The notes: a model not told the origin generated them from the letters alone. DNA of 64,000 nucleotides from Mesorhizobium sp. WSM3860 (GCF_002294995.1 NZ_NSGF01000002.1:1-64000); one strand, 5' to 3'; counted from the first letter of the stretch, positions 8,408-18,603 are shown. Made by a program: numbers and translations.

Positions 8408-9413
8408 CGTGCAGATTCAGGGTGTGACCAAAAGCTTCGGCGACACCGCCGCGGTCAGCGATCTCGACCTGCAGATCAAGGATGGCGAGTTCGTCGTGCT
8501 GCTCGGCCCGACCGGCGCCGGCAAGACAACGACGCTCAGGCTGATCGCAGGGCTTGAGCGGCCGGACAGCGGCACGATCCATATCGGCGGCCACGACGCG
8601 ACGGGGCTGTCGCCGGCCGAGCGCGACACGGCCTTTGTGTTCCAACAATATTCGCTCTACCCGCATCTTTCGGTCTTCGACAACCTCGCCTTCCCGCTGC
8701 GCTCGCCGGCGCGGCGTTTTCCGGAGGAAGCCATCCGCCGCCGCGTCGAAGAAGTGGCGCGGATGGTGCGCATCGACCACAAGCTCAACAACCGCTCGAC
8801 CAGGCTGTCGGGCGGCGAGATGCAGCGCGTCGCCATCGGCCGCGCCTTGGTGCGCAAGCCGTCGATCTACCTGATGGACGAGCCGCTGTCCTCGCTCGAC
8901 GCCAAGCTGCGCGCCGATCTCAGGCTGGAGCTGAAGCGCATCCAGTCCGAGCTCGGCGCCACCATGCTCTATGTCACGCATGACCAGATCGAGGCGATGA
9001 CCATGGCCGACCGCATCGGCATCCTCTCCGAGGGCGTGCTCGTGCAGATCGGCACGCCGCGCGCGATCTATTCCGAGCCGGCAAACCTGCATGTCGCCGC
9101 CCGCCTCGGCCAGCCGGCGATCAACCTTTTGCCGGCAGGGCTGCTGCCCGACGGCGGCGCGCCGACCGGCACGACGACGATCGGCGCGCGCACCGAACAT
9201 CTCGCGATCGAGAAGGCGGCGAACGGACATGCCGACGGCGTCGTCGACTGGGTCGAGCATCTCGGCGACCAGAACCATCTGCATGTCACGGTTGGCGCGA
9301 AGAAGCTGGTGACGCTGACCGATCCCGACACGCCGCTCGCAAAGGGGGACAGAGTGACGATCCGCTATCGCTCGCCGCTTTATTTTGGTTCGGACGGGCA
9401 AAGATTGATGTAG
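8400..9413 (+). CDS. ABC transporter ATPase, second subunit
   Basis: UgpC/MalK-like ATPase of 337 residues. Walker A GPTGAGKTT, Q-loop FQQYSLYPH, canonical-type signature LSGGEMQR, Walker B IYLMDEP and switch VTHDQ are present, followed by a TOBE domain that is shorter than that of its partner. Start ATG 8400 lies inside the upstream gene, so the two are translationally coupled. With the previous ATPase it energises the two permeases at 4.9-6.9 kb. Confidence 0.9.
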   Translation: MADVQIQGVTKSFGDTAAVSDLDLQIKDGEFVVLLGPTGAGKTTTLRLIAGLERPDSGTIHIGGHDATGLSPAERDTAFVFQQYSLYPHLSVFDNLAFPLRSPARRFPEEAIRRRVEEVARMVRIDHKLNNRSTRLSGGEMQRVAIGRALVRKPSIYLMDEPLSSLDAKLRADLRLELKRIQSELGATMLYVTHDQIEAMTMADRIGILSEGVLVQIGTPRAIYSEPANLHVAARLGQPAINLLPAGLLPDGGAPTGTTTIGARTEHLAIEKAANGHADGVVDWVEHLGDQNHLHVTVGAKKLVTLTDPDTPLAKGDRVTIRYRSPLYFGSDGQRLM

Positions 9414-9465
9414 CCGGCGCACCCGCACTTTTTGACGACCCGCAGATACGGACTGGACGAAATCC

Positions 9466-11106
9466 ATGAAGCACTTTTTCAACCGCAAAGACTCGATCGT
9501 TACCGAAGCGCTGGATGGCTTTCTAGCGACCGCGGGTTCCGGCACTCTGGCGCGCCTCGACGGCTATCCGGAGATCAAGGTCGTGCTGCGCGCCGACTGG
9601 GACAAGGCGAAGGTGAGCGTCGTTTCCGGCGGCGGCGCGGGGCATGAGCCGTCGCATGCCGGCTTCGTCGGCGCCGGTATGCTGACGGCGGCAGTCTCCG
9701 GCGAGATCTTTGCTTCGCCGAGTGTCGAGGCGGTGCTGGCGGCAATCCGCGCAACAACCGGACCGGCCGGCTGCCTGCTGATCGTCAAGAACTATACCGG
9801 CGACCGGCTCAATTTCGGCCTCGCCGCGGAAAAAGCGCGCGCCGAAGGTTTTGCGGTCGAGATGGTGATCGTCGGCGACGACATCGCGCTGCCCGACATT
9901 GCACAGCCGCGCGGCGTCGCGGGCACGCTGTTCGTGCACAAGATCGCCGGGCACCTCGCCGAGACCGGCCATGATCTGGCATCGGTCGCCGCCTCGGCAC
10001 GCGGAGCGGCAAAGGACATCGTTTCGCTCGGCATCTCGCTCTCCTCCTGCTCAATCCCGGGCCAGACCCACGAGGACCGCTTCGGCGCCGACGATGGCGA
10101 GCTCGGCCTCGGCATTCACGGCGAGCCGGGCGTGGAGCGCATAACCTTGCAGAGCGCCGGCGCACTTGTCGCCATCATGGCCGACCGCCTCGCGGCGCGG
10201 CTGGATGCCGGCAGCCGCTATGCGCTCCTGATCAACAATCTCGGATCCGTTCCGCCGCTCGAAATGTCGCTGATCGCCAATGCGGTGCTTGCCTCGCCGC
10301 TGGCAAAGGCGGTGACGCTGACGATCGGTCCCGGGCATCTGATGACCGCGCTCAACATGAACGGGTTCTCGCTGTCGCTGATCAGACTGGAGGCCGAGCG
10401 CGAGGCGGCGCTGCTGGCGCCGGTCGGCCCGCATGCCTGGCTACCGGCCCGGCCGGTTCGCCAGTCGGTCGTGGTGACCGCGGCCAAACCGGCAGGTCGC
10501 GACACCGCCAAAGCGGCTAGCCGCGACGCCGGCGCCGAGCGTCTGATCACTGCGATCTGCTTGAAGCTGATCTCCCTCGAGGAGGCCTTGAATGACCTCG
10601 ACGCCAAAGCCGGCGACGGCGACACCGGTTCGACCGTGGCGACCGGCGCACGCAGCGTGCTCGACCGGATCGACACGCTGCCGCTTGCGGACAAGGCCGC
10701 AACTCTCGCCACAATCGGCGATACATTGGGAACTTCCATGGGCGGTTCCAGCGGCGTGCTTTTGTCGATCTTCTTCACGGCTGCGGCGCAGTCGCTCAAC
10801 GGCGGCGCGCCGCTCAGCAAGGCGCTGCTCTCCGGCCTTGACCGGATGACCTTCTACGGCGGCGCGAAGGTCGGTGACCGCACGATGGTCGACGCGCTGG
10901 AGCCGGCGCTCAAGGCGCTCGACGCGAACGGGCTGGAGGCGGCTGCTTCGGCCGCGCGGCGGGGCGCGGAGGCGACTGCCGCGATGCAGAAGGCGAAGGC
11001 CGGGCGCTCGGCCTATATCGGCCGCCGGCTTGACATAGCGGATCCGGGCGCGTTTGCAGTCGCCGAGGCGTTCGCGGCCATGGTGGCCATGTTCGCCCCG
11101 GCGTGA
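9466..11106 (+). CDS. Dihydroxyacetone-kinase family protein, DhaK-DhaL fusion
   Basis: A 546-residue fusion. The N-terminal DhaK domain (about 1-330) has SGGGAGHEPSHAG and the GIHGEPG motif whose His (residue 218) binds the ketose covalently as a hemiaminal. The C-terminal DhaL domain (about 350-546) has the Mg-nucleotide motif AGDGDTG and TSMGGSSG. This matches single-chain, ATP-using dihydroxyacetone kinases, and also characterised L- and D-erythrulose kinases, so the substrate may be a tetrulose. It sits beside a full set of separate DhaK, DhaL and DhaM, so two kinases of one fold are encoded in one operon. Confidence 0.88.
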   Translation: MKHFFNRKDSIVTEALDGFLATAGSGTLARLDGYPEIKVVLRADWDKAKVSVVSGGGAGHEPSHAGFVGAGMLTAAVSGEIFASPSVEAVLAAIRATTGPAGCLLIVKNYTGDRLNFGLAAEKARAEGFAVEMVIVGDDIALPDIAQPRGVAGTLFVHKIAGHLAETGHDLASVAASARGAAKDIVSLGISLSSCSIPGQTHEDRFGADDGELGLGIHGEPGVERITLQSAGALVAIMADRLAARLDAGSRYALLINNLGSVPPLEMSLIANAVLASPLAKAVTLTIGPGHLMTALNMNGFSLSLIRLEAEREAALLAPVGPHAWLPARPVRQSVVVTAAKPAGRDTAKAASRDAGAERLITAICLKLISLEEALNDLDAKAGDGDTGSTVATGARSVLDRIDTLPLADKAATLATIGDTLGTSMGGSSGVLLSIFFTAAAQSLNGGAPLSKALLSGLDRMTFYGGAKVGDRTMVDALEPALKALDANGLEAAASAARRGAEATAAMQKAKAGRSAYIGRRLDIADPGAFAVAEAFAAMVAMFAPA

Positions 11107-11116
11107 AGGACAGGCG

Positions 11117-11716
11117 ATGGCCGCATCCGATTTCTCACAATTGATCGCGGCGACTGCGGATACGATCTCGTCGCATGCCGACGAGCTGACCGCGCTCGAC
11201 CAGGCGATCGGCGACGGCGACCATGGGCTCAACATGAAGCGCGGCTTCGAGGCGGTGCGCACCGAAAAGGACGCAATCGCGGCAAAGCCGCTGCCGGACG
11301 CGCTGAAGGCGGTCGGCACCAAGCTGGTGATGACCGTCGGCGGCGCCTCCGGCCCCTTGTTCGGCACGCTGTTCATGGCGCTCGGCAAGGAACTGTCCGC
11401 CACGCCCGACCGCGCCGCGCTGACAGCGGCGCTGGGCAAGGCGATCGAGGCGGTTTCGGCGCGCGGCAAATCGCAGCCGGGGCAAAAAACGATGCTCGAC
11501 GTGCTGCAGCCGGTGTATGAGGCACTGGCGCAGGGCAAGACGGCTGGCGCAATCGCAGACGCCGCCGACAAGGCGGCCGAGGCCACCGTGCCGATGAAGG
11601 CCCTCCGCGGGCGCGCCTCTTTCCTGGGGGAGCGCTCGATCGGGCATATGGATGCCGGGGCGCGCTCGACCGCGCTCTTGGTGCGCGCAATCGCTGAAGC
11701 GATCGAGGATTCTTGA
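11117..11716 (+). CDS. dhaL: Dihydroxyacetone kinase subunit DhaL
   Basis: An ADP-carrying kinase subunit of 199 residues. Start ATG 11117 follows AAGGACAGG. The Mg-binding motif DQAIGDGDHGLNM lies near residues 33-45 and GGASGPLFG near 76-84. In the PEP-dependent system DhaL holds ADP as a cofactor, is rephosphorylated by DhaM, and passes phosphate to the ketose bound on DhaK. Its stop overlaps the dhaM start (TGATG), which fits a DhaL-DhaM complex. Confidence 0.92.
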   Translation: MAASDFSQLIAATADTISSHADELTALDQAIGDGDHGLNMKRGFEAVRTEKDAIAAKPLPDALKAVGTKLVMTVGGASGPLFGTLFMALGKELSATPDRAALTAALGKAIEAVSARGKSQPGQKTMLDVLQPVYEALAQGKTAGAIADAADKAAEATVPMKALRGRASFLGERSIGHMDAGARSTALLVRAIAEAIEDS

Positions 11717-12105
11717 TGAGCAATGTCGGTATCGTCATCGTCTCGCATTCGCCGCTGGTCGCCGAAGGCACGGCCGACATGGTGCGCCAGATGGTGGGCG
11801 ACGAAGTGCCGCTTGCATGGTGCGGCGGAAACGGCCATGGCGGGCTCGGCACCAGCGTCGAGGCGATCATGGGCGCGATCGAGAAGGCCTGGTCGGAAGC
11901 GGGCGTCGCCATCCTGGTCGATCTCGGTGGCGCCGAGACCAACAGCGAGATGGCGGTCGAGATGATCGGCGAGCCGCGCTCTCAAAAGATCGTCGTCTGT
12001 AACGCGCCGATCGTCGAGGGCGCGGTGATGGCGGCGACGGAATCTTCGGGCGGTGCCTCGCTCAAGGAAGTGGTCGCGACGGCGCATGAATTGTCGCCGT
12101 CGTGA
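11716..12105 (+). CDS. dhaM: PTS-type phosphoryl donor DhaM (EIIA domain only)
   Basis: A 129-residue EIIA-mannose-like protein. The N-terminal motif GIVIVSHSPLVAEG contains the phospho-accepting His11, and GGLGTS and VDLGGAETNSEMA follow as in DhaM. In E. coli DhaM is a three-domain protein (EIIA, HPr, truncated EI); here the same three functions are encoded by three consecutive genes. A TTG three bases upstream is a possible alternative start. Confidence 0.92.
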   Translation: MSNVGIVIVSHSPLVAEGTADMVRQMVGDEVPLAWCGGNGHGGLGTSVEAIMGAIEKAWSEAGVAILVDLGGAETNSEMAVEMIGEPRSQKIVVCNAPIVEGAVMAATESSGGASLKEVVATAHELSPS

Positions 12106-12124
12106 GTGAACGGGAATCGACTGA

Positions 12125-12427
12125 ATGTCCGCATCTGCCGAAGCCACGGTTCTGATCACCCACGAGGTGGGCCTGCACGCGCGCCCTTCGGTGAAGTTCA
12201 CCAAGCTCGCCAAGTCGTTCGCGGCCGAGGTGGAGGTGGCAGTCGCCGCGAACGGCCCCTGGTTCGATGCCAAGAGCATCGTCAAGGTCATGGCGGCCAA
12301 GGCGCCGAAAGGAACCGTGCTGCATATAAGGGCGCGAGGCGACGGCGCTGAGCAGGCGGTCGGCGCGCTGGTCGATCTGGTGCAGCGCGACTTCGACGAG
12401 GACACGGACCATGCTCGGTCCGCTTGA
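12125..12427 (+). CDS. HPr-family phosphocarrier
   Basis: HPr-like protein of 100 residues. GLHARPS holds the phosphorylatable His18, and the Ser46-equivalent region reads FDAKSIVKVM. It relays phosphate from the adjacent Enzyme I to DhaM. The C-terminal extension (RDFDEDTDHARSA) is longer than in ordinary HPr. The gene ends just before the Enzyme I frame, which starts 42 bases further on. It is dedicated to this operon and should not be confused with the nitrogen-PTS HPr found elsewhere in rhizobia. Confidence 0.9.
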   Translation: MSASAEATVLITHEVGLHARPSVKFTKLAKSFAAEVEVAVAANGPWFDAKSIVKVMAAKAPKGTVLHIRARGDGAEQAVGALVDLVQRDFDEDTDHARSA

Positions 12428-12468
12428 GACGGGTCTGCCGGTCTCTCTATTCGCAAGGAATGCGGGCC

Positions 12469-14043
<1,575 letters not shown>

Positions 14044-14050
14044 GCGCGTC

Positions 14051-14482
14051 ATGGCCAAGGCAGCCAAGACACAAGAAACCGGCGTGGAAGACGCGATCCG
14101 CACCTATAAGACCATCCTGTCGCAAGTCATCGACCAGCGGCCTTCCGGCATGCGCCAGCGGCTTGCCGATGCGCTCGGCAAGCATCGCAGTTTCGTCACG
14201 CAAATCTCCAGCCCGGCCTATTCGATCCCCATCCCGTCGAAGCATTTGCCGGCTATCTTTTCCGTCTGCCATTTCAGCCCGGCCGAGCGCGACCAGTTCC
14301 TGGCTGCCTATCACCAGGCGCATCCGGGCAAGCTGCCGGCGGCTTCGGGTCCACGCAAGACGCGCCACGTCTCGCTCATCGTGCCGGATTTCGGCGACGA
14401 CAAGCAGAACGCAGCGCTTGACCGGGCGGTCAACGAATTCATCCAAAAGATCACCAGCATCGCCGGCAAGGGCAGCGGCTGA
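14051..14482 (+). CDS. Unknown 143-residue protein in the dha operon, HTH-like
   Basis: Not assigned to a known family. The N-terminal half has a helical segment RQRLADALGKHRSFVTQI that resembles a lambda-repressor-type helix-turn-helix, followed by SSPAYSIPIPSKHLPAIF; the C-terminal half is charged (RKTRHVSLIVPDFGDDKQN). It begins 7 bases after the Enzyme I stop and lies 25 bases before dhaK, so it is co-expressed with the kinase. It could be an operon regulator that senses DhaK or DhaL state, as DhaR does in E. coli, but that is inference. Confidence 0.65.
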   Translation: MAKAAKTQETGVEDAIRTYKTILSQVIDQRPSGMRQRLADALGKHRSFVTQISSPAYSIPIPSKHLPAIFSVCHFSPAERDQFLAAYHQAHPGKLPAASGPRKTRHVSLIVPDFGDDKQNAALDRAVNEFIQKITSIAGKGSG

Positions 14483-14507
14483 GCGAGATTTATTCGGGAG
14501 GACTGCC

Positions 14508-15494
14508 ATGAAAAAATTTCTGAATTCGGTGGACACGATCCTCACCGAAAGTCTCGATGGCTTCGGCGCCGCGCATTCCGACATCCTCGCGCTCGGCGAC
14601 GAGCACAAATTCGTTCGCCGCAAGACGCTGAAACCGGGCAAGGTGGCGCTGATCTCGGGGGGCGGCTCCGGCCACGAGCCGCTGCATGGCGGGCTGGTTG
14701 GCCACGGCATGCTGGATGCCGCCTGCCCCGGCCAGGTCTTCACCTCGCCGACGCCCGACCAGATGCTCGCGGCCGCGCAAGCCGTCGACACCGGCGCCGG
14801 CTGCCTGTTCATCGTCAAAAACTACGAAGGCGACGTGATGAATTTCGACATGGCCGCCGAAATGTCGGACGGCGTTCTGCAGGTGGTGACCAATGACGAC
14901 GTTGCGGTCGAGAATTCGTCCTACACCACCGGTCGGCGCGGTGTTGCCGGCACGCTGGTGGTGGAAAAGATCGTCGGCGCCGCGGCCGAGCAAGGCATGG
15001 CACTGCCCGAGCTCAAGGCCTTGGGCGACCGCGTCAACGCCGCGACGCGCTCGATGGGCGTGGCGCTGACCAGTTGCACGGTGCCGGCAGCGGGCAGGCC
15101 GACCTTCGACATCGGCGACAACGAGATGGAATTCGGCGTCGGCATCCATGGCGAGCCCGGCCGGCGGCGCGATGTGCTGAAGAGCGCCGACGCCATAGCC
15201 GAAGAGATCTGCGCGGCAATCCTCGGCGATCTTGGTAACCGCGCCAGGGGACCGGCGCTGCTTTTCGTCAACGGCTTCGGCGGCACGCCGTCCATGGAGC
15301 TTTACCTGATGTACAACAGCGCGCGAAAAATCTTCGAGAAGAGAGGCGTGACGGTGACCCGCTCGCTGGTCGGCTCCTATGTCACCTCGCTCGACATGGC
15401 AGGCTGCTCGATCACGCTGACGATGCTCGAAGATGAGACGACAGCGCTTTGGGACGCCCCTGTGCATACGGCGGCGCTGCGCTGGGGGATGTAG
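14508..15494 (+). CDS. dhaK: Dihydroxyacetone kinase subunit DhaK
   Basis: The substrate-binding subunit, 328 residues. The ATG at 14508 follows GGGAGGA; the longer frame from 14163 overlaps the previous gene and is rejected. SGGGSGHEPLHGG (50-62), FIVKNYEGD and GIHGEPG with His214, the residue that forms a hemiaminal with dihydroxyacetone, are present. It forms the PEP-dependent kinase with DhaL and DhaM. It is the last gene of the operon that starts at 3549. Confidence 0.92.
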   Translation: MKKFLNSVDTILTESLDGFGAAHSDILALGDEHKFVRRKTLKPGKVALISGGGSGHEPLHGGLVGHGMLDAACPGQVFTSPTPDQMLAAAQAVDTGAGCLFIVKNYEGDVMNFDMAAEMSDGVLQVVTNDDVAVENSSYTTGRRGVAGTLVVEKIVGAAAEQGMALPELKALGDRVNAATRSMGVALTSCTVPAAGRPTFDIGDNEMEFGVGIHGEPGRRRDVLKSADAIAEEICAAILGDLGNRARGPALLFVNGFGGTPSMELYLMYNSARKIFEKRGVTVTRSLVGSYVTSLDMAGCSITLTMLEDETTALWDAPVHTAALRWGM

Positions 15495-15552
15495 CGTCGC
15501 GCGGGCTTTTCTGCAACCATGGTCGCCTGTTGTTCGCGATATTGCCCGGTTG

Positions 15553-16578
15553 ATGCTGTCCCCGCTTTCGCCTGCCGAAGAGAAACTGCTGCTCGAATTT
15601 GCCGATCCCGAGGCGCCGCCCGAGCGGGGCGCGGCCCTCTCGGCACGCAGCCTCATGGCGCTGCTCGCAAATGCCGAGTTCCACGGCGTGCTGCCGATCA
15701 TGCTGCGCAAGCTTCGGGAAATCGGCGACGCCAATCTGCCGAACGATGCCGCCCTGCAGCAAAAACTCTCCGGGCTTCGCGATCAGGCGACACTGGCGAC
15801 GGGGCAGTCGATGCTGCTGCAATATCACGGCGACCGGATCATGAAGGGCTTGGCGGCGAAAGGCGTTGCGGCTCGCATCGTCAAGGGCCCGGTGTTCGCG
15901 CGCAAGCTCTATCGCCATGCCACCGACCGGCCGTTCACCGACATCGACATACTTGTCGATCCCGCCAGCATCGGCGAGGCCAACAACGTGATCGCCGAAT
16001 GCGGCTTCAAGCTTGCCAGCGGCGAGGCCGAATCCCATGAGTTGCAGGAGTTCAAGTGGCTGGAGAAGGAGAACTCCAGCCTGCTGATCGAGCTGCATGG
16101 CAATCTGGTGCATGACACCGGCATGCGGCGGCGCCTGTCGCTTGGCTTCCGCGAGTTGCAGGTGATCGACGGCGGCGAGGCCGACACGCCGGCGTCGCTG
16201 CTCACCATCGCCATCGTTCACGCCGCCGGAGGCCACAAATTCCACCGGCTGCAGCTCTGTATCGACGTGCTGCAAGGTGTGCGCGCTCTGCCATCGCCGG
16301 AAGCGGAAGCGCGCCTTCTCGAAGCCGCGCGTATGACCGGCATCGAGCTCGAGCTGGCGACCGTGCTCAATGTGACCGGGCGGCTGTTCGACGAGCCGCG
16401 CGCGATCGCCCTTGCCAACCGCATCAAGCCCGATCTGTCGATACGGCTCGCCAAATGGCTGATCACCGGCAACATGCTGCTCAGGGTCAATTCGCGGGAC
16501 AAGCTGCGCTCGCGCCTTAGCCGCGACGCCTTCCGCTGGGTCCAGCGGCTTGCCCGGCCAAGGCCCTATCCAGCCTGA
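15553..16578 (+). CDS. Nucleotidyltransferase-family protein (NTP_transf_5 type)
   Basis: A 341-residue protein. RIVKGPVFARKLY followed by PFTDIDILVDP is the pattern of the uncharacterised nucleotidyltransferase family often linked to lasso and related RiPP clusters; the D-x-D in TDIDILVD would bind metal. The same layout (FLKGPFQQQLLY, GDVDILVSP) occurs in the protein at 40742-41899. ATG 15553 is the first good start; an in-frame start further up would enter the dhaK end. It is convergent with the HPr-kinase-like gene (13-base overlap), so it belongs physically to the RiPP cassette though on the other strand. Role: tailoring or modification of the peptide, unproven. Confidence 0.75.
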   Translation: MLSPLSPAEEKLLLEFADPEAPPERGAALSARSLMALLANAEFHGVLPIMLRKLREIGDANLPNDAALQQKLSGLRDQATLATGQSMLLQYHGDRIMKGLAAKGVAARIVKGPVFARKLYRHATDRPFTDIDILVDPASIGEANNVIAECGFKLASGEAESHELQEFKWLEKENSSLLIELHGNLVHDTGMRRRLSLGFRELQVIDGGEADTPASLLTIAIVHAAGGHKFHRLQLCIDVLQGVRALPSPEAEARLLEAARMTGIELELATVLNVTGRLFDEPRAIALANRIKPDLSIRLAKWLITGNMLLRVNSRDKLRSRLSRDAFRWVQRLARPRPYPA

Positions 16579-17579
16579 AAGCCCGTTTGGAGACCTACTC
16601 CTACCGCGGCGCGGATCAACCCCGCTGCATCGGCCGGGCTTGAGCCGACTTCCAGGGTGAAGGTGGGGACTGCCCTGACCAGTGCCGCGATCGACGCCAT
16701 CCGCCGTTTCTGCATCGGCAGCAGGCCGGTCAGGCCGGTCCTGACATTGTCGGTGGCAAGCGCGACCATCGCATCGGTCCTGGCCAAGGGCGTGAGCCGG
16801 GTCAAGCCGTCGGTCGAGCGCGCCAGATGCAGCAGCGCCGTGACCGGCCTGGGACGGACGTCCTCGATGCGAATGATCTCGGCGAGACGGTCCAGCGAGA
16901 CGGCCTGCTCGCCCTCGGCGTCCCATCTGTCGCCAAGGCAGGGAGAGAGAAATGGCAGCATCGCCGCGGTCTTGCGATGGATCTTCACCTTACGCGGCAT
17001 GCCCCAGGCCAGGGTGCCATCAGATGTTGGACCGAGGATCATCACATCATCCGAGCAAAGGCCGAAGCCCTGCGATGCCAGCGCCATTGAAGTCGTCGAC
17101 TTGCCGGTGCCGCTCGGCGCATGGATCAGCACGAGCGCCCCGCTATCGGGGAGCGTCAGACCGGCGGTATGGAGCATGTGCTGCCCGCCGGACTCGAGCG
17201 CGGCATCCAGCACCATCATCAGCAGCGTCCATTTGACGTTGCTGTCGGGATGAACGCGGATTTCGGCCGAGCCCTCGTCGGCACGGATCGAGGCCGTCTG
17301 GTGGCCGGGAAAGACCAGATGGACGACGTCGCCGGCGTCGATGATGCGGCAATGGCCGTCCAGCGGCACTTCGCCGTCGAAGGCGAGCTTCCCCTCCGGG
17401 TTTTCGGGCAGCGCCGACGTTTCGAAGATATCGATGCGAAAGCCGGGTTCGACCGCCTCATTGACGCGCAATGTGCCGAGCATCAGATCGAAGCTCGGCC
17501 AAAGCTCGGCGCGCTCCGCCGATATGCCGATGACCTGGCCGTTGAGGTCATAGCAAGCGGTGGCTGCGGCGCCGGTCAA
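16566..17579 (-). CDS. HPr-kinase-like protein of the first RiPP cassette
   Basis: A 337-residue P-loop protein of the HPr kinase/phosphorylase fold. Walker A APSGTGKST (154-162) and SDDVMIL (176-182) are visible in the C-terminal half; the N-terminal half has no named domain. The start is TTG 17579 overlapping the B2 stop, an unusual but coupled start. Such kinases occur in lasso clusters of the paeninodin type and phosphorylate the precursor peptide. Here the likely target is the 29-residue peptide at 18377-18466, or a product shared with the second cluster. It is not expected to act on the HPr at 12.1 kb. Confidence 0.75.
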   Translation of the reverse strand: MTGAAATACYDLNGQVIGISAERAELWPSFDLMLGTLRVNEAVEPGFRIDIFETSALPENPEGKLAFDGEVPLDGHCRIIDAGDVVHLVFPGHQTASIRADEGSAEIRVHPDSNVKWTLLMMVLDAALESGGQHMLHTAGLTLPDSGALVLIHAPSGTGKSTTSMALASQGFGLCSDDVMILGPTSDGTLAWGMPRKVKIHRKTAAMLPFLSPCLGDRWDAEGEQAVSLDRLAEIIRIEDVRPRPVTALLHLARSTDGLTRLTPLARTDAMVALATDNVRTGLTGLLPMQKRRMASIAALVRAVPTFTLEVGSSPADAAGLIRAAVGVGLQTGFQAG

Positions 17580-18010
17580 GCGGCGCGCGCCTTCACGCTG
17601 CCGCCGGGGTGGCGATAGATTTCAACCATGTCGGGAAGGCTGTCGCTGACCACCGGCTTGCCGTCGAGGCAAACCCAGCAATGAGCCGACAGGCGGGGCT
17701 CATGCATCGATTTGGCGTCGACACCGAAATGGAGGTCGGGGTCGAAACCCGCCATCCGCAGGAAGCGGAAACCGAGCAGGCCTTCCCTCAGGCACCTGCG
17801 ATCACGCATCACCCAGGGGTGCCGAACGGTGCGGTTGACGCGGGTGACGACGTAGCTCCATGGCAGGCCGCGATAGGGTGTGGGCAATTGCAGTGGCGCC
17901 AATTTCAGCACGCTTTCGAAATCGCGCCGGGCGACCAGTACCGGTATCAGCCGGGCGCTGAGCCACAGATGGGTGCGGAACAGGGCGCGCAGGAACGGTC
18001 CGCCGGCCAT
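17576..18010 (-). CDS. Lasso-type B2 protease (transglutaminase-like)
   Basis: A 144-residue cysteine protease of the lasso-peptide B2 family. The catalytic set is Cys73 (RRCLREGLLGF), His110 (SAHCWV) and Asp123 (PVVSD), with the expected spacing. In lasso pathways B2 cuts off the leader peptide. The start is ATG 18010, overlapping the upstream PqqD-like stop by one base (TGATG); GTG 18013 is the alternative. It is immediately followed by the HPr-kinase-like gene. Confidence 0.85.
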   Translation of the reverse strand: MAGGPFLRALFRTHLWLSARLIPVLVARRDFESVLKLAPLQLPTPYRGLPWSYVVTRVNRTVRHPWVMRDRRCLREGLLGFRFLRMAGFDPDLHFGVDAKSMHEPRLSAHCWVCLDGKPVVSDSLPDMVEIYRHPGGSVKARAA

Positions 18011-18297
18011 CACGCGCCCGGGTCGGCAAGGATGCCTTCGGCCACCAGCTCGGCGGCGAGCGCCGTCATGTCGTCGCCGAGCGTCGCCTTGTCGACTTCG
18101 AATTCTTCCGACAGCAGATCGACGATCTGGTCGAGGCTGCGGGCGCCGTCGACCTTGTCGAGGAACGCTTCGGTGGTGCCGTTGCAGGTGTAAAGCTGGC
18201 CGCTGCGCGCCAGAAGCACCACGGCGCCGTCGCCGACATGCTGCACGGAGGCATCGTCCACCATCCGCAGAACCGTTTCAAAGGCGATTTCAGCCAT
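18010..18297 (-). CDS. PqqD-like RiPP recognition protein (B1)
   Basis: A 95-residue PqqD-family protein, the winged-helix recognition element that binds leader peptides. It shows the usual order: three strands (DGAVVLLARSGQLYTCNGTTEAFLD), then helices with LDQIVDLLSEEFEVD. The start ATG 18297 is 7 bases after GGGAG; the longer frame to 18324 has no ribosome site. It probably presents the peptide encoded just upstream (18377-18466) to the B2 protease. Confidence 0.85.
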   Translation of the reverse strand: MAEIAFETVLRMVDDASVQHVGDGAVVLLARSGQLYTCNGTTEAFLDKVDGARSLDQIVDLLSEEFEVDKATLGDDMTALAAELVAEGILADPGA

Positions 18298-18376
18298 ACG
18301 CCCGCTCCCTATGCCGAACTGCAATTAGCGCGGCATGCCGCCGCTGTCCATTGCCAAGCGGGCAACGCTTCGTGTC

Positions 18377-18466
18377 AGCCGGTCGGGCCGCTCGGGCCGG
18401 CAACGATGCTCGCGAGCTCTCCGCGCTTGACCAGAACCGGTTTTTCGTAAGTTCCTTTGATCAAAC
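18377..18466 (-). CDS. Candidate RiPP precursor peptide, 29 residues, TTG start
   Basis: A frame far too short for usual gene calling. The peptide contains YEKPVLVKRGELASIVAG, which fits the lasso-type leader pattern Y-x-x-P-x-L-x-x-x-G, and ends PSGPTG. TTG 18466 follows GGGGGAG with short spacing. It lies 79 bases upstream of the PqqD-like gene on the same strand, where a precursor is expected. If the pattern Gly at the end of the leader holds, the remaining core is only about seven residues with no Asp or Glu, so a lasso ring is impossible. It matches small 'putative RiPP precursor' peptides I recall from other rhizobia. Confidence 0.65.
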
Positions 18467-18603
18467 TCTCCCCCGCAAAGACTATCGAACTCGCGCGAGA
18501 ATGATGGTGGGCTGTAACCACTATCAAGCCGCCGTTCGCGCCAGGGTTGCCATCTTTCCCATAAGTAAGCTAAGAGTCTCCGGCTTTTTGGGGAGTGGAC
18601 AGT

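Noticed and set aside
10441..12456. A 671-codon open frame on the minus strand over the dha genes
   Set aside because: It is antisense to clearly coding dhaK-dhaL, dhaL, dhaM and HPr genes, is rich in Arg/Ala/Ser, and has no recognisable domain; such frames arise from the GC-rich third codon position.
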